Source: Pirellula sp.
Lineage (GTDB): Bacteria > Planctomycetota > Planctomycetia > Pirellulales > Pirellulaceae
Length of the DNA: 55,839 nt
Direction: 5' to 3'
Assembly: GCA_021300155.1 (NCBI GenBank)
Contig: JAJTID010000118.1
Span: 1 to 55,839, forward strand
Shown in pieces: positions 1-8,103 of the stretch (position 1 is its first letter; every line of letters starts with the position of its first letter). The position numbers were made by a program, and so were the translations under genes. A model generated the notes under the pieces. It saw only the letters and a list, made by a program, of their open reading frames with translations. It did no database searches and was not told the origin of the DNA.

Positions 1-1068
1 GTTCGCTCGCGAGAGCGAACGCGGATTGAAACTTGCGTTCGCTTGCCACCATCACGCAGCGATACATCGTTCGCTCGCGAGAGCGAACGCGGATTGAAAC
101 TGCAATATCACATGCGTCTGGATTGTTTGCAAAAATCGTTCGCTCGCGAGAGCGAACGCGGATTGAAACCTCCGTCTGGCTAATGGAGGTCAACGCCCCA
201 TCATCGTTCGCTCGCGAGAGCGAACGCGGATTGAAACAAGCACAGATTTTGAACCCAAGAAAAGGTGAGTATCGTTCGCTCGCGAGAGCGAACGCGGATT
301 GAAACACCAGAAAAGGAAATGTAAATTCTTTCAAACCTATCGTTCGCTCGCGAGAGCGAACGCGGATTGAAACTCGGCGGTCGAGTTGTCATCGGGTGAA
401 GTCCTGCATCGTTCGCTCGCGAGAGCGAACGCGGATTGAAACTTCGGAAGTTCTCCGAGAGTGTTGCGTTGCTGTTATCGTTCGCTCGCGAGAGCGAACG
501 CGGATTGAAACAGTCAGTCCGTACATATCCCGAAAGGACGGCGAAATCGTTCGCTCGCGAGAGCGAACGCGGATTGAAACTTGCGTTCGCTTGCCACCAT
601 CACGCAGCGATACTCATCGTTCGCTCGCGAGAGCGAACGCGGATTGAAACGCCGTGGCGTCGATGACCACGTTGTAGCTGCCAGATCGTTCGCTCGCGAG
701 AGCGAACGCGGATTGAAACAGGTTGGGCCGATTGTTGCGGCGTCAACATCAAGATCGTTCGCTCGCGAGAGCGAACGCGGATTGAAACTCCCCAAGCATC
801 TGTATCGATGCAAAGTTGCCGATCATCGTTCGCTCGCGAGAGCGAACGCGGATTGAAACTTAACGCGAACCTTTTCCGATGAAACCACCTTCATCGTTCG
901 CTCGCGAGAGCGAACGCGGATTGAAACTTCCAGTATGTTCGTTCTGGACTGGTTCGGGAGTATCGTTCGCTCGCGAGAGCGAACGCGGATTGAAACTCCC
1001 CAAGCATCTGTATCGATGCAAAGTTGCCGATCAATCGTTCGCTCGCGAGAGCGAACGCGGATTGAAAC
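1..1068 (+). CRISPR. CRISPR array, 16 repeats and 15 spacers, truncated by the window's left edge
   Basis: Sixteen identical repeats are visible; every one except the first, which is cut by the window start, shows the 35-nt unit starting ATC and ending GGATTGAAAC. The 32-nt cores begin at 1, 69, 138, 206, 274, 342, 411, 480, 549, 619, 688, 757, 828, 896, 965 and 1037. The core contains an 8-9 bp hairpin, GTTCGCTC-GCGA-GAGCGAAC, with a GNRA-type GCGA loop. Spacers are 33-37 nt. The GATTGAAAC 3' end, and a degenerate repeat on the right, suggest rightward transcription with leader and newest spacers off the left edge. The handle resembles type I-C repeats, but subtype cannot be fixed without cas genes, and none lies in the window. 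Spacers at 33-65 and 581-615, and at 789-824 and 997-1033, are near-duplicates. Small ORFs inside the array are read-through of the repeat and are not genes. Confidence 0.98.
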
Positions 1069-1091
1069 TGGATTGCTTCGTGGATTGAAAC
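1069..1091 (+). repeat. Degenerate terminal CRISPR repeat fragment
   Basis: Only 13 nt after the last full repeat, GGATTGAAAC recurs at 1082-1091, preceded by GCTTCGT where intact repeats have GCGAACGC. The spacing is too short for a spacer. It reads as the decayed trailer-end repeat, which marks the right side as the old end of the array. It could also be the scar of a deletion between two repeats. Confidence 0.6.
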
Positions 1092-1275
1092 CACCGGCTC
1101 AAAATATCGACGGAGCGAACAATGTAGAATGGTTTACCTACGATCTAACGTCGCTGTCTTGCTACGCCGCGGCCTCCTCAAGTTTAACGGTCCGCAACGC
1201 CAGATCTAACACATCGCATCGATAAAATTGTTGAAAATGTGGTCGCAAGCGTGATGGGCAATCGGCAGTTTCTTG

Positions 1276-1352
1276 TTTGACAGTCAGCCGCACGCGTACC
1301 TGCCATCAAAGACGTCAACGAGAAACTGTACGCCTTCGGCTAACTGTTAAAC
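1276..1352. repeat. Paired REP palindrome (BIME-like), left of transposase remnant
   Basis: Two inverted arms, GACAGTCAGCCGCACGCGTAC near 1279-1299 (one mismatch shown relative to its partner copy) and GTACGCCTTCGGCTAACTGT near 1328-1347, enclose about 28 nt. The same arrangement with better-preserved arms lies at 2011-2084 on the other side of the transposase remnant. Short palindromes paired in opposite orientation beside a REP-associated transposase are what REP/BIME systems look like. The rest of the 1092-1356 gap shows no gene. Confidence 0.75.
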
Positions 1353-1356
1353 GAAG

Positions 1357-1983
1357 TTATTGGTAAGTTGTCCAACCAGGTTCGAGGCCAGTGTAGGGCG
1401 AAATCCATCTCCAGTTTTGCCTTGGCTTACCTTCTTTGATTGGGTTCTCAATTACATAGTTGAACGCGTTCTCGATTGCTTCATCACCTTTTCAAAATAG
1501 GACTCTCATGGACTTCGAGCCCACATGCCAGGCGGTCTCTTGTCCGGTTTTGCATAGTTGCCGTAACGGGTGGATACCGTCAGCAATGAGTCGATGGGTC
1601 GCGGCACCTTTCAACAAGTTTGCGATCTGTTCTACTTTGTAGCAATGCCTCGCAATAACAAGATGTGTATGCTCGGGAAGAATGGAGCAGGCCCAGATCG
1701 CATAGTCGCTCTTAGTCGCTTGTGCCTTGAAACCGTTCGCGATCGACAACGCTTGGTCACCAGACAAAGCGACGGGTGGATAGAGTAATGCTTGGCGCGC
1801 TGCCTCGCGTAGTGCCACTTCGTTAGCGGACAACATCGCCAAAGTACGTTGCTCCAGATGTCGGGTCGTATCACCAAACCGAGCAATCTCCCAACTGGCG
1901 ACAAACTCAGACCAAGATCCGCGAGGATCGTTGGGAAGCCAGAAACCGTAATGCGGTAGAACAATGTGGTAGCCGTGCACCAT
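1357..1983 (-). pseudogene. REP-associated tyrosine transposase (RAYT, Y1/HUH family), nonsense-interrupted
   Basis: RAYTs are single-strand DNA transposases of the IS200/IS605 Y1 type that act on REP palindromes. The N-terminal 163 residues carry the planctomycete RAYT signature (GFWLPNDPRGSW near the start) and the HUH motif as HTHLVI around residues 104-109. A TGA codon at 1492-1494 stops the frame. The same frame then continues with typical C-terminal family sequence (AIENAFNYVIENPIKEG, including the expected catalytic Tyr) to a TAA at 1357-1359. The remnant is therefore full length with one in-frame stop before the catalytic Tyr, and is probably inactive. Paired REP palindromes flank it on both sides. 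Recent inactivation is suggested by the otherwise intact frame; a sequencing error at the TGA is the alternative. Confidence 0.88.
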
Positions 1984-2010
1984 GACTTTTCTGAATACGC
2001 ATCAACAACG

Positions 2011-2084
2011 TTTAACAGTCAGCCGCAGGCGTACATTGTACAGGCCATTCGTTGTCAGAGTACGCCTTCGGCTGACTGTTAAAA
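2011..2084. repeat. Paired REP palindrome (BIME-like), right of transposase remnant
   Basis: Inverted arms TTAACAGTCAGCCGCAGGCG (2012-2031) and TACGCCTTCGGCTGACTGTT (2061-2080) flank a 29-nt centre. The arms are near-perfect reverse complements of each other and match the copy at 1276-1352. The element lies immediately upstream of the transposase remnant start, in the gap before the sulfatase gene. Confidence 0.8.
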
Positions 2085-2128
2085 CGAGCTCAATCCGCGA
2101 CGGATCAACAGCATGCAATTGGCTCTGT

Positions 2129-3430
2129 TCAATGCGGCTTCCACCACTCGTCCACTTGCTTTGAGAGTTCTTTCAACTTCTCGACTTCCTTGCTGGCGAG
2201 GTTGGTTGCTTCCTTGGGATCATCCACAATTCGATAGAGTTCTGGTGACTGCCCGGGTTCGTTGGTTGCATCGGGGAGGATGATTTTCCATTCACGATTC
2301 ACCAACCATCGCCAGCGAACGTTCTTTTCCGGTCGATCGATATCGACTGCGTTGTGCGTGAAACAAGCTCCCTTTAATGAAGTTCTCGAATTACGCGTCG
2401 AAGCATCCAACAAATCGATCCCCGGAAGATCGTGTGCTATAGGAATCCCCAACGCCTTGGACAACGTGGGAACAATGTCGATACTTTGCGCCAACGCATC
2501 GCTCATTTCCGGCTTCACTTTCTTCGGCCATCGAATCATGATCGGCGTTCTCAATCCGCCATCATTCGGCGATTGCTTCGATCGAGGTGCATATCGCGTT
2601 GTGTTCGGATCTTGGATCCATCCGTTGTCAGCGACGTAGACTACAATCGTATCATCAGCGATTCCACGCTTTTCTAAAGAACTCATCAGTTGTCCGATCG
2701 TCTCATCAAACCATTCGACCATGGCCCAATAGCGAGCCACATGGATGCTTTCGGTTAACGGCTTGTAACGCTCGAGTAACCTGTCCGGCGGCGTGTGAGG
2801 ATCATGTGGCATGAGTGGCGCATACCAAACCAAAAACGGTTTGTCCTCTTTCTGGCATTGATCCATAAACGATTCGATGGGTTCCATAGATTTACGTCCG
2901 ATGGTCAAACCCTCGTCGCCATGACGCCCACCTTTGGTCATACCGTGCGTGAAACCACCTTGGGTGTAGTCCCCCTGCCACCATTTGCCGGTTTGCAATG
3001 CAGCATATCCATTCGAGACCAAGGACCGGGCCAAAGTCGGCACGGCTCGCATGTGTTCGTTCATCCGCTCTCGTCCTTGGAGAAACGAGGCGGACTTGTG
3101 GAACTCGGCACCTTTCATTCCAGGCACCATTGGTGGATCGTTGGATGTGATTTTATGTTGATGCGGATATCGCCCCGTCAGAATCGTTGCCAGACTAGGG
3201 CAACAAAGGCTCGATGGAACGTACCCTCGGGGAAAAGTCAGGCTCTCAGCCGCCAGTTTATCCAAATGGGGTGTTTTTAAATGAGGATGCCCCATAAAGC
3301 CATAGTCGGTCCACGCATGATCATCCGAAACAATCAACAGTACGTTCGGTTTTTTTGCCTCAACCGTGCCGACCATCGGGGATAAAGAAACGAAAAACAA
3401 CAGTATGGCAATGGAGAGAAGTTTACACAT
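2129..3430 (-). CDS. Secreted sulfatase (formylglycine-dependent, S1 family)
   Basis: Hydrolyses a sulfate ester, probably of an algal or other sulfated polysaccharide, in the periplasm or outside the cell. An N-terminal signal peptide (about residues 1-25) is followed by the metal-binding VSDDHAW (Asp36, Asp37). The active-site motif is CCPSLATILTG (Cys76 would become formylglycine; the usual Arg of CxPSR is Leu80). Further family sequence includes MPHDPHTPP and VVYVADNGW. The ORF stays open to 3523, but the ATG at 3430 starts a proper signal peptide and has AAGGA 8 nt upstream, so it is preferred; this gives 433 aa, a usual length. It is transcribed divergently from the redoxin gene across a 245-nt gap. 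Substrate cannot be deduced. No sulfatase-maturing enzyme is nearby. Confidence 0.93.
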   Translation of the reverse strand: MCKLLSIAILLFFVSLSPMVGTVEAKKPNVLLIVSDDHAWTDYGFMGHPHLKTPHLDKLAAESLTFPRGYVPSSLCCPSLATILTGRYPHQHKITSNDPPMVPGMKGAEFHKSASFLQGRERMNEHMRAVPTLARSLVSNGYAALQTGKWWQGDYTQGGFTHGMTKGGRHGDEGLTIGRKSMEPIESFMDQCQKEDKPFLVWYAPLMPHDPHTPPDRLLERYKPLTESIHVARYWAMVEWFDETIGQLMSSLEKRGIADDTIVVYVADNGWIQDPNTTRYAPRSKQSPNDGGLRTPIMIRWPKKVKPEMSDALAQSIDIVPTLSKALGIPIAHDLPGIDLLDASTRNSRTSLKGACFTHNAVDIDRPEKNVRWRWLVNREWKIILPDATNEPGQSPELYRIVDDPKEATNLASKEVEKLKELSKQVDEWWKPH

Positions 3431-3675
3431 ACGACTAATCCTTGAATGCTTTCTATCGGAAATAGGCCCAACCGACAGTATAGACACTCTTGCGATTGGG
3501 TGCGCTATCTCGAGGATGTACAATTGAATTCGATTGTCTTTCCGAGCTTGAATCGATATTCTGAATTCATCGCGAAGCCCGTTTTTCTGTCGCGACCCAA
3601 ATTCTAGAGATGGATTGCTGTCCGCGTTCCTACAATACGTGGATTGCTGTGTACTTTGCTTCGAGAACCGCGAGA

Positions 3676-5631
3676 ATGATTAGTAGATTTTTTTACTTCG
3701 CATTAGAGATTTGCCTTGTTTGTACCCCAGTCTTCAGCGGAGACTTGCCAACGGCTGTCGATGTTGGCCAGCCAGTACCCGCTTCGCAATGGACGGACTA
3801 CCAGGGCCGGGAATGGAAATCGAGTGAATTTTCAAAGAAGAAAGCCACGGTTTACGCATTCATTGGAACCCAATGCCCGTTAGCAAAACTCTACTCCACC
3901 AAGATTGTAGAGCTGGAAAAGACTTATCGCGGCAAGGATGTAGCGTTCGTTGCCGTAGATCCCAACGTCCAAGATAGCCTTAGCGAAATGTCTGCTCATG
4001 CGAGAAAGTTTGGTATCGAATTTCCATTCGTAAAGGATCCCAACCAACAGTGGGCAGATACGCTTGGCGTGACGCGCACTCCTGAGGTTTGTGTAGTGGA
4101 TGCGAAAGGTAAATTGGTGTATCGCGGACGAATCGATGATCAATATGGGATCGGTTACACGCGTGAAAAACCGACTATTCACAATTTGACCGATGCTATT
4201 GAAAGCACTCTCGAAGGACGAGAGGTCTCGGAACCAGTCACTAAAGCCCCTGGATGCTTAATCGGTCGAGGGAACACTGGCCGAAAGAAATCCGAGTCAA
4301 CAGAATCGGTAACTTATGCGGATCAAGTGAGTCGTATTCTTCAGCAACGGTGTGTCAGTTGCCATCGAGCGGACGAAATCGGACCGATGGATCTGTCGAG
4401 TTATGACGACGCATCTGCGTGGGCCGACATGATTCTCGAAGTGGTCAATGAGGGGCGAATGCCACCCTGGCACGCAGCACCTGACCATGGCAAATTCTCG
4501 AATGATCGTCGTCTTTCGCAAGAAGAACTAGACACACTCAACCGCTGGGTTCAACAAGGAACTCCGAGGGGCAATCCAGAGAAGGAACCAGCTCCACTCA
4601 AGTTCACTACTGGCTGGCAATTACCGCGCGAGCCCGACATCGTCATACCTATGTCGACCAAACCCTTTACTGTCCCTGCGCGCGGCGAAGTTCGATACCA
4701 GTACTTTACAGCAGATCCCGAGTTCACCGAAGACAAATGGGTCAATGGAATGGAGATCGTTCCTGGCAATAGAGCTGTCGTGCATCACATCCTGGTTTTC
4801 GTGCGCGACAAGAAAGAAGGACGCGGTCAACAACTGAGTGCGCAACGTGGTTTTCTGGCCGGTTATGTTCCCGGAACCCGGGTGGAGATGATGCCCGAAG
4901 GAATGGCAAAACGCATCCCCGCCAACAGTGAGCTTGTTTTCCAAATCCACTACACACCCAACGGGACAGAACAAACGGATTTGAGCAAGGTCGCTTTCTG
5001 GTATGCCGACCCCAAAACCATAACGCATGAAGTGCAAACGACGAGCTCGGTCCAAACACAGTTTCGCATTCCGCCTCGTGACGCAAACTACCGAACGGTC
5101 GCCATGCAGCCCGAAGAACTTCCTGAAAGTCAATTGCTGTCGATGAGCCCTCATATGCATGTTCGCGGCAAGTCCTTTCGCTATACAGCAGTCTATCCTG
5201 ATAACAAGCGAGAAGTATTGCTGGACATTCCGAGTTATGACTTCAATTGGCAAACAGAGTATCGACTTGCCGACCGCAAGCCATTGCCTGAAGGGACTCG
5301 AATGTTTTGCGAGGCCGTCTTCGATAACTCAGAAAAGAATTTGAATAACCCAGACCCAACATCTTATGTAACCTGGGGCGACCAAACCTACGAAGAGATG
5401 ATGATCGGTTATTTCCATATTGCTGTTCCAATCGACCCAAAGACGGGACGGGCGAAAGCGATTTCCAAAAGCCGACCCAAAAGACCGAATGCCGAGAGAA
5501 TTTTTGATGCGTTGGATGCAGACGGTGATGATCGACTGCTTCGAGCCGAAGTTCCGAACAATCTTTTACCGGTTTTCGATAACTTGGACAAGAATGGCGA
5601 CAAGATTCTTGAACGCAGCGAATTGAAGTAG
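3676..5631 (+). CDS. Redoxin / cytochrome c / copper type II monooxygenase-like / EF-hand fusion protein
   Basis: A multidomain exported protein of about 651 aa. From the N-terminus: signal peptide (about 1-22); a thioredoxin-fold redoxin domain with GTQCPLAK (single Cys near residue 66); a haem c site CVSCH at about residues 226-230; a region like ascorbate-dependent copper monooxygenases with VVHHILVF and PHMHVRG, which correspond to the His-His and His-x-His copper ligands; and two C-terminal EF-hand-like loops (DALDADGDD, DNLDKNGDK). This domain chain is common in planctomycetes but its reaction is unknown. The thioredoxin site has one Cys only, so a dithiol mechanism is unlikely. The ATG at 3676 fits the signal peptide better than the ORF start at 3610. 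The function is inferred from domains only. Confidence 0.88.
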   Translation: MISRFFYFALEICLVCTPVFSGDLPTAVDVGQPVPASQWTDYQGREWKSSEFSKKKATVYAFIGTQCPLAKLYSTKIVELEKTYRGKDVAFVAVDPNVQDSLSEMSAHARKFGIEFPFVKDPNQQWADTLGVTRTPEVCVVDAKGKLVYRGRIDDQYGIGYTREKPTIHNLTDAIESTLEGREVSEPVTKAPGCLIGRGNTGRKKSESTESVTYADQVSRILQQRCVSCHRADEIGPMDLSSYDDASAWADMILEVVNEGRMPPWHAAPDHGKFSNDRRLSQEELDTLNRWVQQGTPRGNPEKEPAPLKFTTGWQLPREPDIVIPMSTKPFTVPARGEVRYQYFTADPEFTEDKWVNGMEIVPGNRAVVHHILVFVRDKKEGRGQQLSAQRGFLAGYVPGTRVEMMPEGMAKRIPANSELVFQIHYTPNGTEQTDLSKVAFWYADPKTITHEVQTTSSVQTQFRIPPRDANYRTVAMQPEELPESQLLSMSPHMHVRGKSFRYTAVYPDNKREVLLDIPSYDFNWQTEYRLADRKPLPEGTRMFCEAVFDNSEKNLNNPDPTSYVTWGDQTYEEMMIGYFHIAVPIDPKTGRAKAISKSRPKRPNAERIFDALDADGDDRLLRAEVPNNLLPVFDNLDKNGDKILERSELK

Positions 5632-5688
5632 CTGGATGTCGAACAATCGATTCTAGAATCAGTCCATTTCCATTAACGAAAAACAAAG

Positions 5689-6192
5689 ATGAAACTATCC
5701 GAAAACTTGAAGGCCTGTGGCTTCGATGGTTCGACAGAGGCCTTCAAAAGCCTATTGCTTGAAACATTACGTGCCAATTTTCCGGCAACCACGATCGATG
5801 CCGTCCTGAGTACTCCCGCTGTTGCAACTAGGTTTTGCGAAATCATTCGCGAAAGCAATCCCGACGCGAATTTGCATGACTCGATCATACTGGGAACACT
5901 GCTGACGATTCGCAGACGCAAAGAGTGCTCCAAGAAACTAATCGGTGAGCCTTCGAAAGTGAAGCTCTCCAAACATCTCTCGAACGGCGGATGCACAATG
6001 AAGGTATCCGAGTTTCGCGAGCTCGTCGCGGGATGTTTGACAAATATGTTTGACGGACAATCCATTCATGCCATCCTTTGCCACCCTCGCGAATCCTTAG
6101 CTCTGTGCGAATACGTTAAGACAAAAAGTCAATCGTCCAACTTGCCGCACTCACTCATTCTAAAGGTGCTGTTGAGCATCCGAAAGAAGTAA
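5689..6192 (+). CDS. Uncharacterised protein with two copies of a ~60-residue domain
   Basis: 167 aa, no signal peptide or membrane segment. The sequence is an internal duplication: residues 19-78 and 109-167 align over their whole length, each starting F(K/R)xL, passing (I)(D/H)A(V/I)L, and ending in a conserved (D/H)S(I/L)ILxxLL(T/S)IRxxK. A short Lys-rich linker joins them. I do not recognise the family. The gene follows the redoxin fusion by 57 nt on the same strand and could be cotranscribed. Helix content looks high and the C-terminal ends of both repeats are basic, so protein or nucleic-acid binding is possible but unsupported. Confidence 0.8.
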   Translation: MKLSENLKACGFDGSTEAFKSLLLETLRANFPATTIDAVLSTPAVATRFCEIIRESNPDANLHDSIILGTLLTIRRRKECSKKLIGEPSKVKLSKHLSNGGCTMKVSEFRELVAGCLTNMFDGQSIHAILCHPRESLALCEYVKTKSQSSNLPHSLILKVLLSIRKK

Positions 6193-6418
6193 CTGTTCAG
6201 CGGTATTTCAACTGCAGAACATCTATTCCCCTAAATTGATGGGATTTGACCGTCCAAGCGATTTCCGGAAAGTGTGACGGTCCAATCAGTTTTGACTTGG
6301 CCCTATTGCGATTGGCGGAGATTTTGATCAAGAATCATTTGGCGATGCCAGCAACGTCGTGAAGGATCCATTATCGCGATTCTTTGCTCACGAAAACGGT
6401 TGCAATTCTCAAAGATTC

Positions 6419-7759
6419 ATGAATGGTCGATTAATCTGTTTATGCTTCGTGCTTGTGCTCGCAGCGCTTGGCTCGTCAAAAGCCGATTGCGACACAATAG
6501 AATGGCTTTCCAGCGAGTCGGAATCGCTTGAACGACGCATCCTGTTATCGGATCAAGCGTCACAAACGATCGAACTGTCATACTTTCAAATACGAGATGA
6601 CAACACGACGGGCCAAGTGCTTGCTGCCTTAGTGCGTGCCGCCTCTCGCGGCATAGAAGTGCGAGTCCTCGTCGATGGACATCCTCGCTCCAATAGTCTT
6701 CCCAAGGCGTTGATGGACTATCTCATTGAACAGGGGATAGCCATTCGAGAACGCCCCGTGGATGTTCGGTACCAACTTGAACTGGGACGTCCGCGAATGC
6801 ATGAAAAGCTCTTTATCGTCGATGGACTCTACCTGCTCATGGGTGGCCGAAATCTTGAGGAAGACTTTTTTGGAATAGGACACCGACTTTATATGGATCA
6901 TGATGTTCTGGCGGTGGGTGATGTCGCTTCAACAGCCCGTACCTATTTCGATTCTCGCTGGAGCGAATGCAACGTCGGCCAACCGATGTTGATCGGAAAT
7001 GAAGCCAAGAAATCGGAAGCGAAACATGTGCACCCCCAATGGCGATGTATGCCAAGAGATCAGGCCAAGGCCGAGATTGCAGAATGGTTGCACGAGTGCG
7101 AGTCCGCACCACTTGCAGCCTGTGATCTGCGATCTAGACTCGAGCACGAACCACAAGAAGTCGGCTGCATTCGTTTTCTCCACGATTGTGTCGGCGGTTC
7201 GAAATTGGATCCGGGCGCCATCTCTTCCCAGATAGCGGAATTAATCTCCAAGGCTCGATGCTCCATCGACATCGCTACACCCTATTTCGCAGTTTCGTAC
7301 AAAATGCGAACGCTCATCACACAAGCGGCGGATCGGGGCGTTGCCATTCGGTTACTGACAAACTCACTGGAATCCACGGATCAAATCCTCGTACACGCAG
7401 CCTTCGCGAATGAACGTCGTTGGCTTCTCCGAAACAACGTGCGAATTTTTGAGTATCGAGGCGAACGTACATTGCATTCGAAGCTGATCCGCATCGACGA
7501 TCGCATTACGATCATCGGTAGTCACAATCTAGATTTCTTGTCGGAGCGGAAAAATTTGGAAGTCGCTATCGTGACTGACGATCTCGATTTCGCTCACTTC
7601 TCGAAATCGGTTTACGATCGAGAAGTTCGAGCATCAACAGAAGTCGAGCGAGGTTCGTTGTTGCGTTACGAAGCGAGGGAGAGCAACGCAGCTCCGGAAG
7701 AGTTTCGCAAGTTCCGTCGCCTCCGAATGGCCGCCCCATTTGTGCAACGCTATCTTTAG
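6419..7759 (+). CDS. Phospholipase D / cardiolipin synthase-like protein
   Basis: A PLD-superfamily enzyme, which cleaves or exchanges phosphodiester bonds, often of phospholipids. Both HKD motifs are present: HEKLFIVDG (His128, Lys130) with GGRN downstream, and HSKLIRIDD (His353, Lys355) with GSHNLD downstream. A hydrophobic N-terminus (CLCFVLVLAALGSS) suggests export or anchoring. The ATG at 6419 gives about 446 aa and places the signal peptide at the start; a GTG at 6359 would add 20 residues. Whether it is a cardiolipin synthase or a phospholipase cannot be told. It stands alone on the + strand, followed directly by a P450 remnant. Confidence 0.88.
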   Translation: MNGRLICLCFVLVLAALGSSKADCDTIEWLSSESESLERRILLSDQASQTIELSYFQIRDDNTTGQVLAALVRAASRGIEVRVLVDGHPRSNSLPKALMDYLIEQGIAIRERPVDVRYQLELGRPRMHEKLFIVDGLYLLMGGRNLEEDFFGIGHRLYMDHDVLAVGDVASTARTYFDSRWSECNVGQPMLIGNEAKKSEAKHVHPQWRCMPRDQAKAEIAEWLHECESAPLAACDLRSRLEHEPQEVGCIRFLHDCVGGSKLDPGAISSQIAELISKARCSIDIATPYFAVSYKMRTLITQAADRGVAIRLLTNSLESTDQILVHAAFANERRWLLRNNVRIFEYRGERTLHSKLIRIDDRITIIGSHNLDFLSERKNLEVAIVTDDLDFAHFSKSVYDREVRASTEVERGSLLRYEARESNAAPEEFRKFRRLRMAAPFVQRYL

Positions 7760-7787
7760 AAGCATTGCAGATCAGCGGTGAGGAAAT

Positions 7788-8102
7788 GAATTCCGCTGTA
7801 CGGACACAGCTACCGTCCTGGCCCACTACAATCCAGAAACCTATGTTGAGCCTGATACGTTTCAGCCAGATCGATTTCTGGCAAGGAGTTACTCGCCATT
7901 CGAGTACATGCCATTTGGTGGTGGCCATCGCCACTGTTTCGGAGCAGCATTCGCTGGTTACGAAATGACAATCGTTCTAGGAACCTTGCTGAAGCGATAT
8001 GAATCCGAGCTTCAAGAATCCCAAGAAGTCGTTCCCAAACGACGCAGTGTTACTATGGGACCATCCAGCGATATTCCTGTCGTAGTGAGGACGCGTTACT
8101 AA
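7788..8102 (+). pseudogene. Cytochrome P450 remnant (C-terminal fragment)
   Basis: One open frame upstream of the TAA at 8100-8102 encodes the end of a P450: HYNPETYVEPDTFQPDRF, then SPFEYMPFGGG, the haem-thiolate loop HRHCFGAAFAGYEM, and the usual C-terminal strand region. About three quarters of a P450 (roughly 340 residues with the I-helix and ExxR) is absent, and the junction before HYNPE seems to lack several residues. No start codon precedes the haem loop apart from the in-frame Met at 7908. It abuts the next gene by one base. It resembles CYP110-like enzymes, but that is an impression from a short stretch. Confidence 0.85.
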
Positions 8103-8103
8103 T

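Noticed and set aside
33-1225. Several ORFs of 60-99 codons with repeated SRERTRIE-like segments
   Set aside because: They are translations of the CRISPR repeat in different frames; spacers give the variable parts.
4621-5253. A 210-codon leftward ORF inside the redoxin fusion gene
   Set aside because: Opposite strand of an intact gene with strong motifs; no family resemblance.
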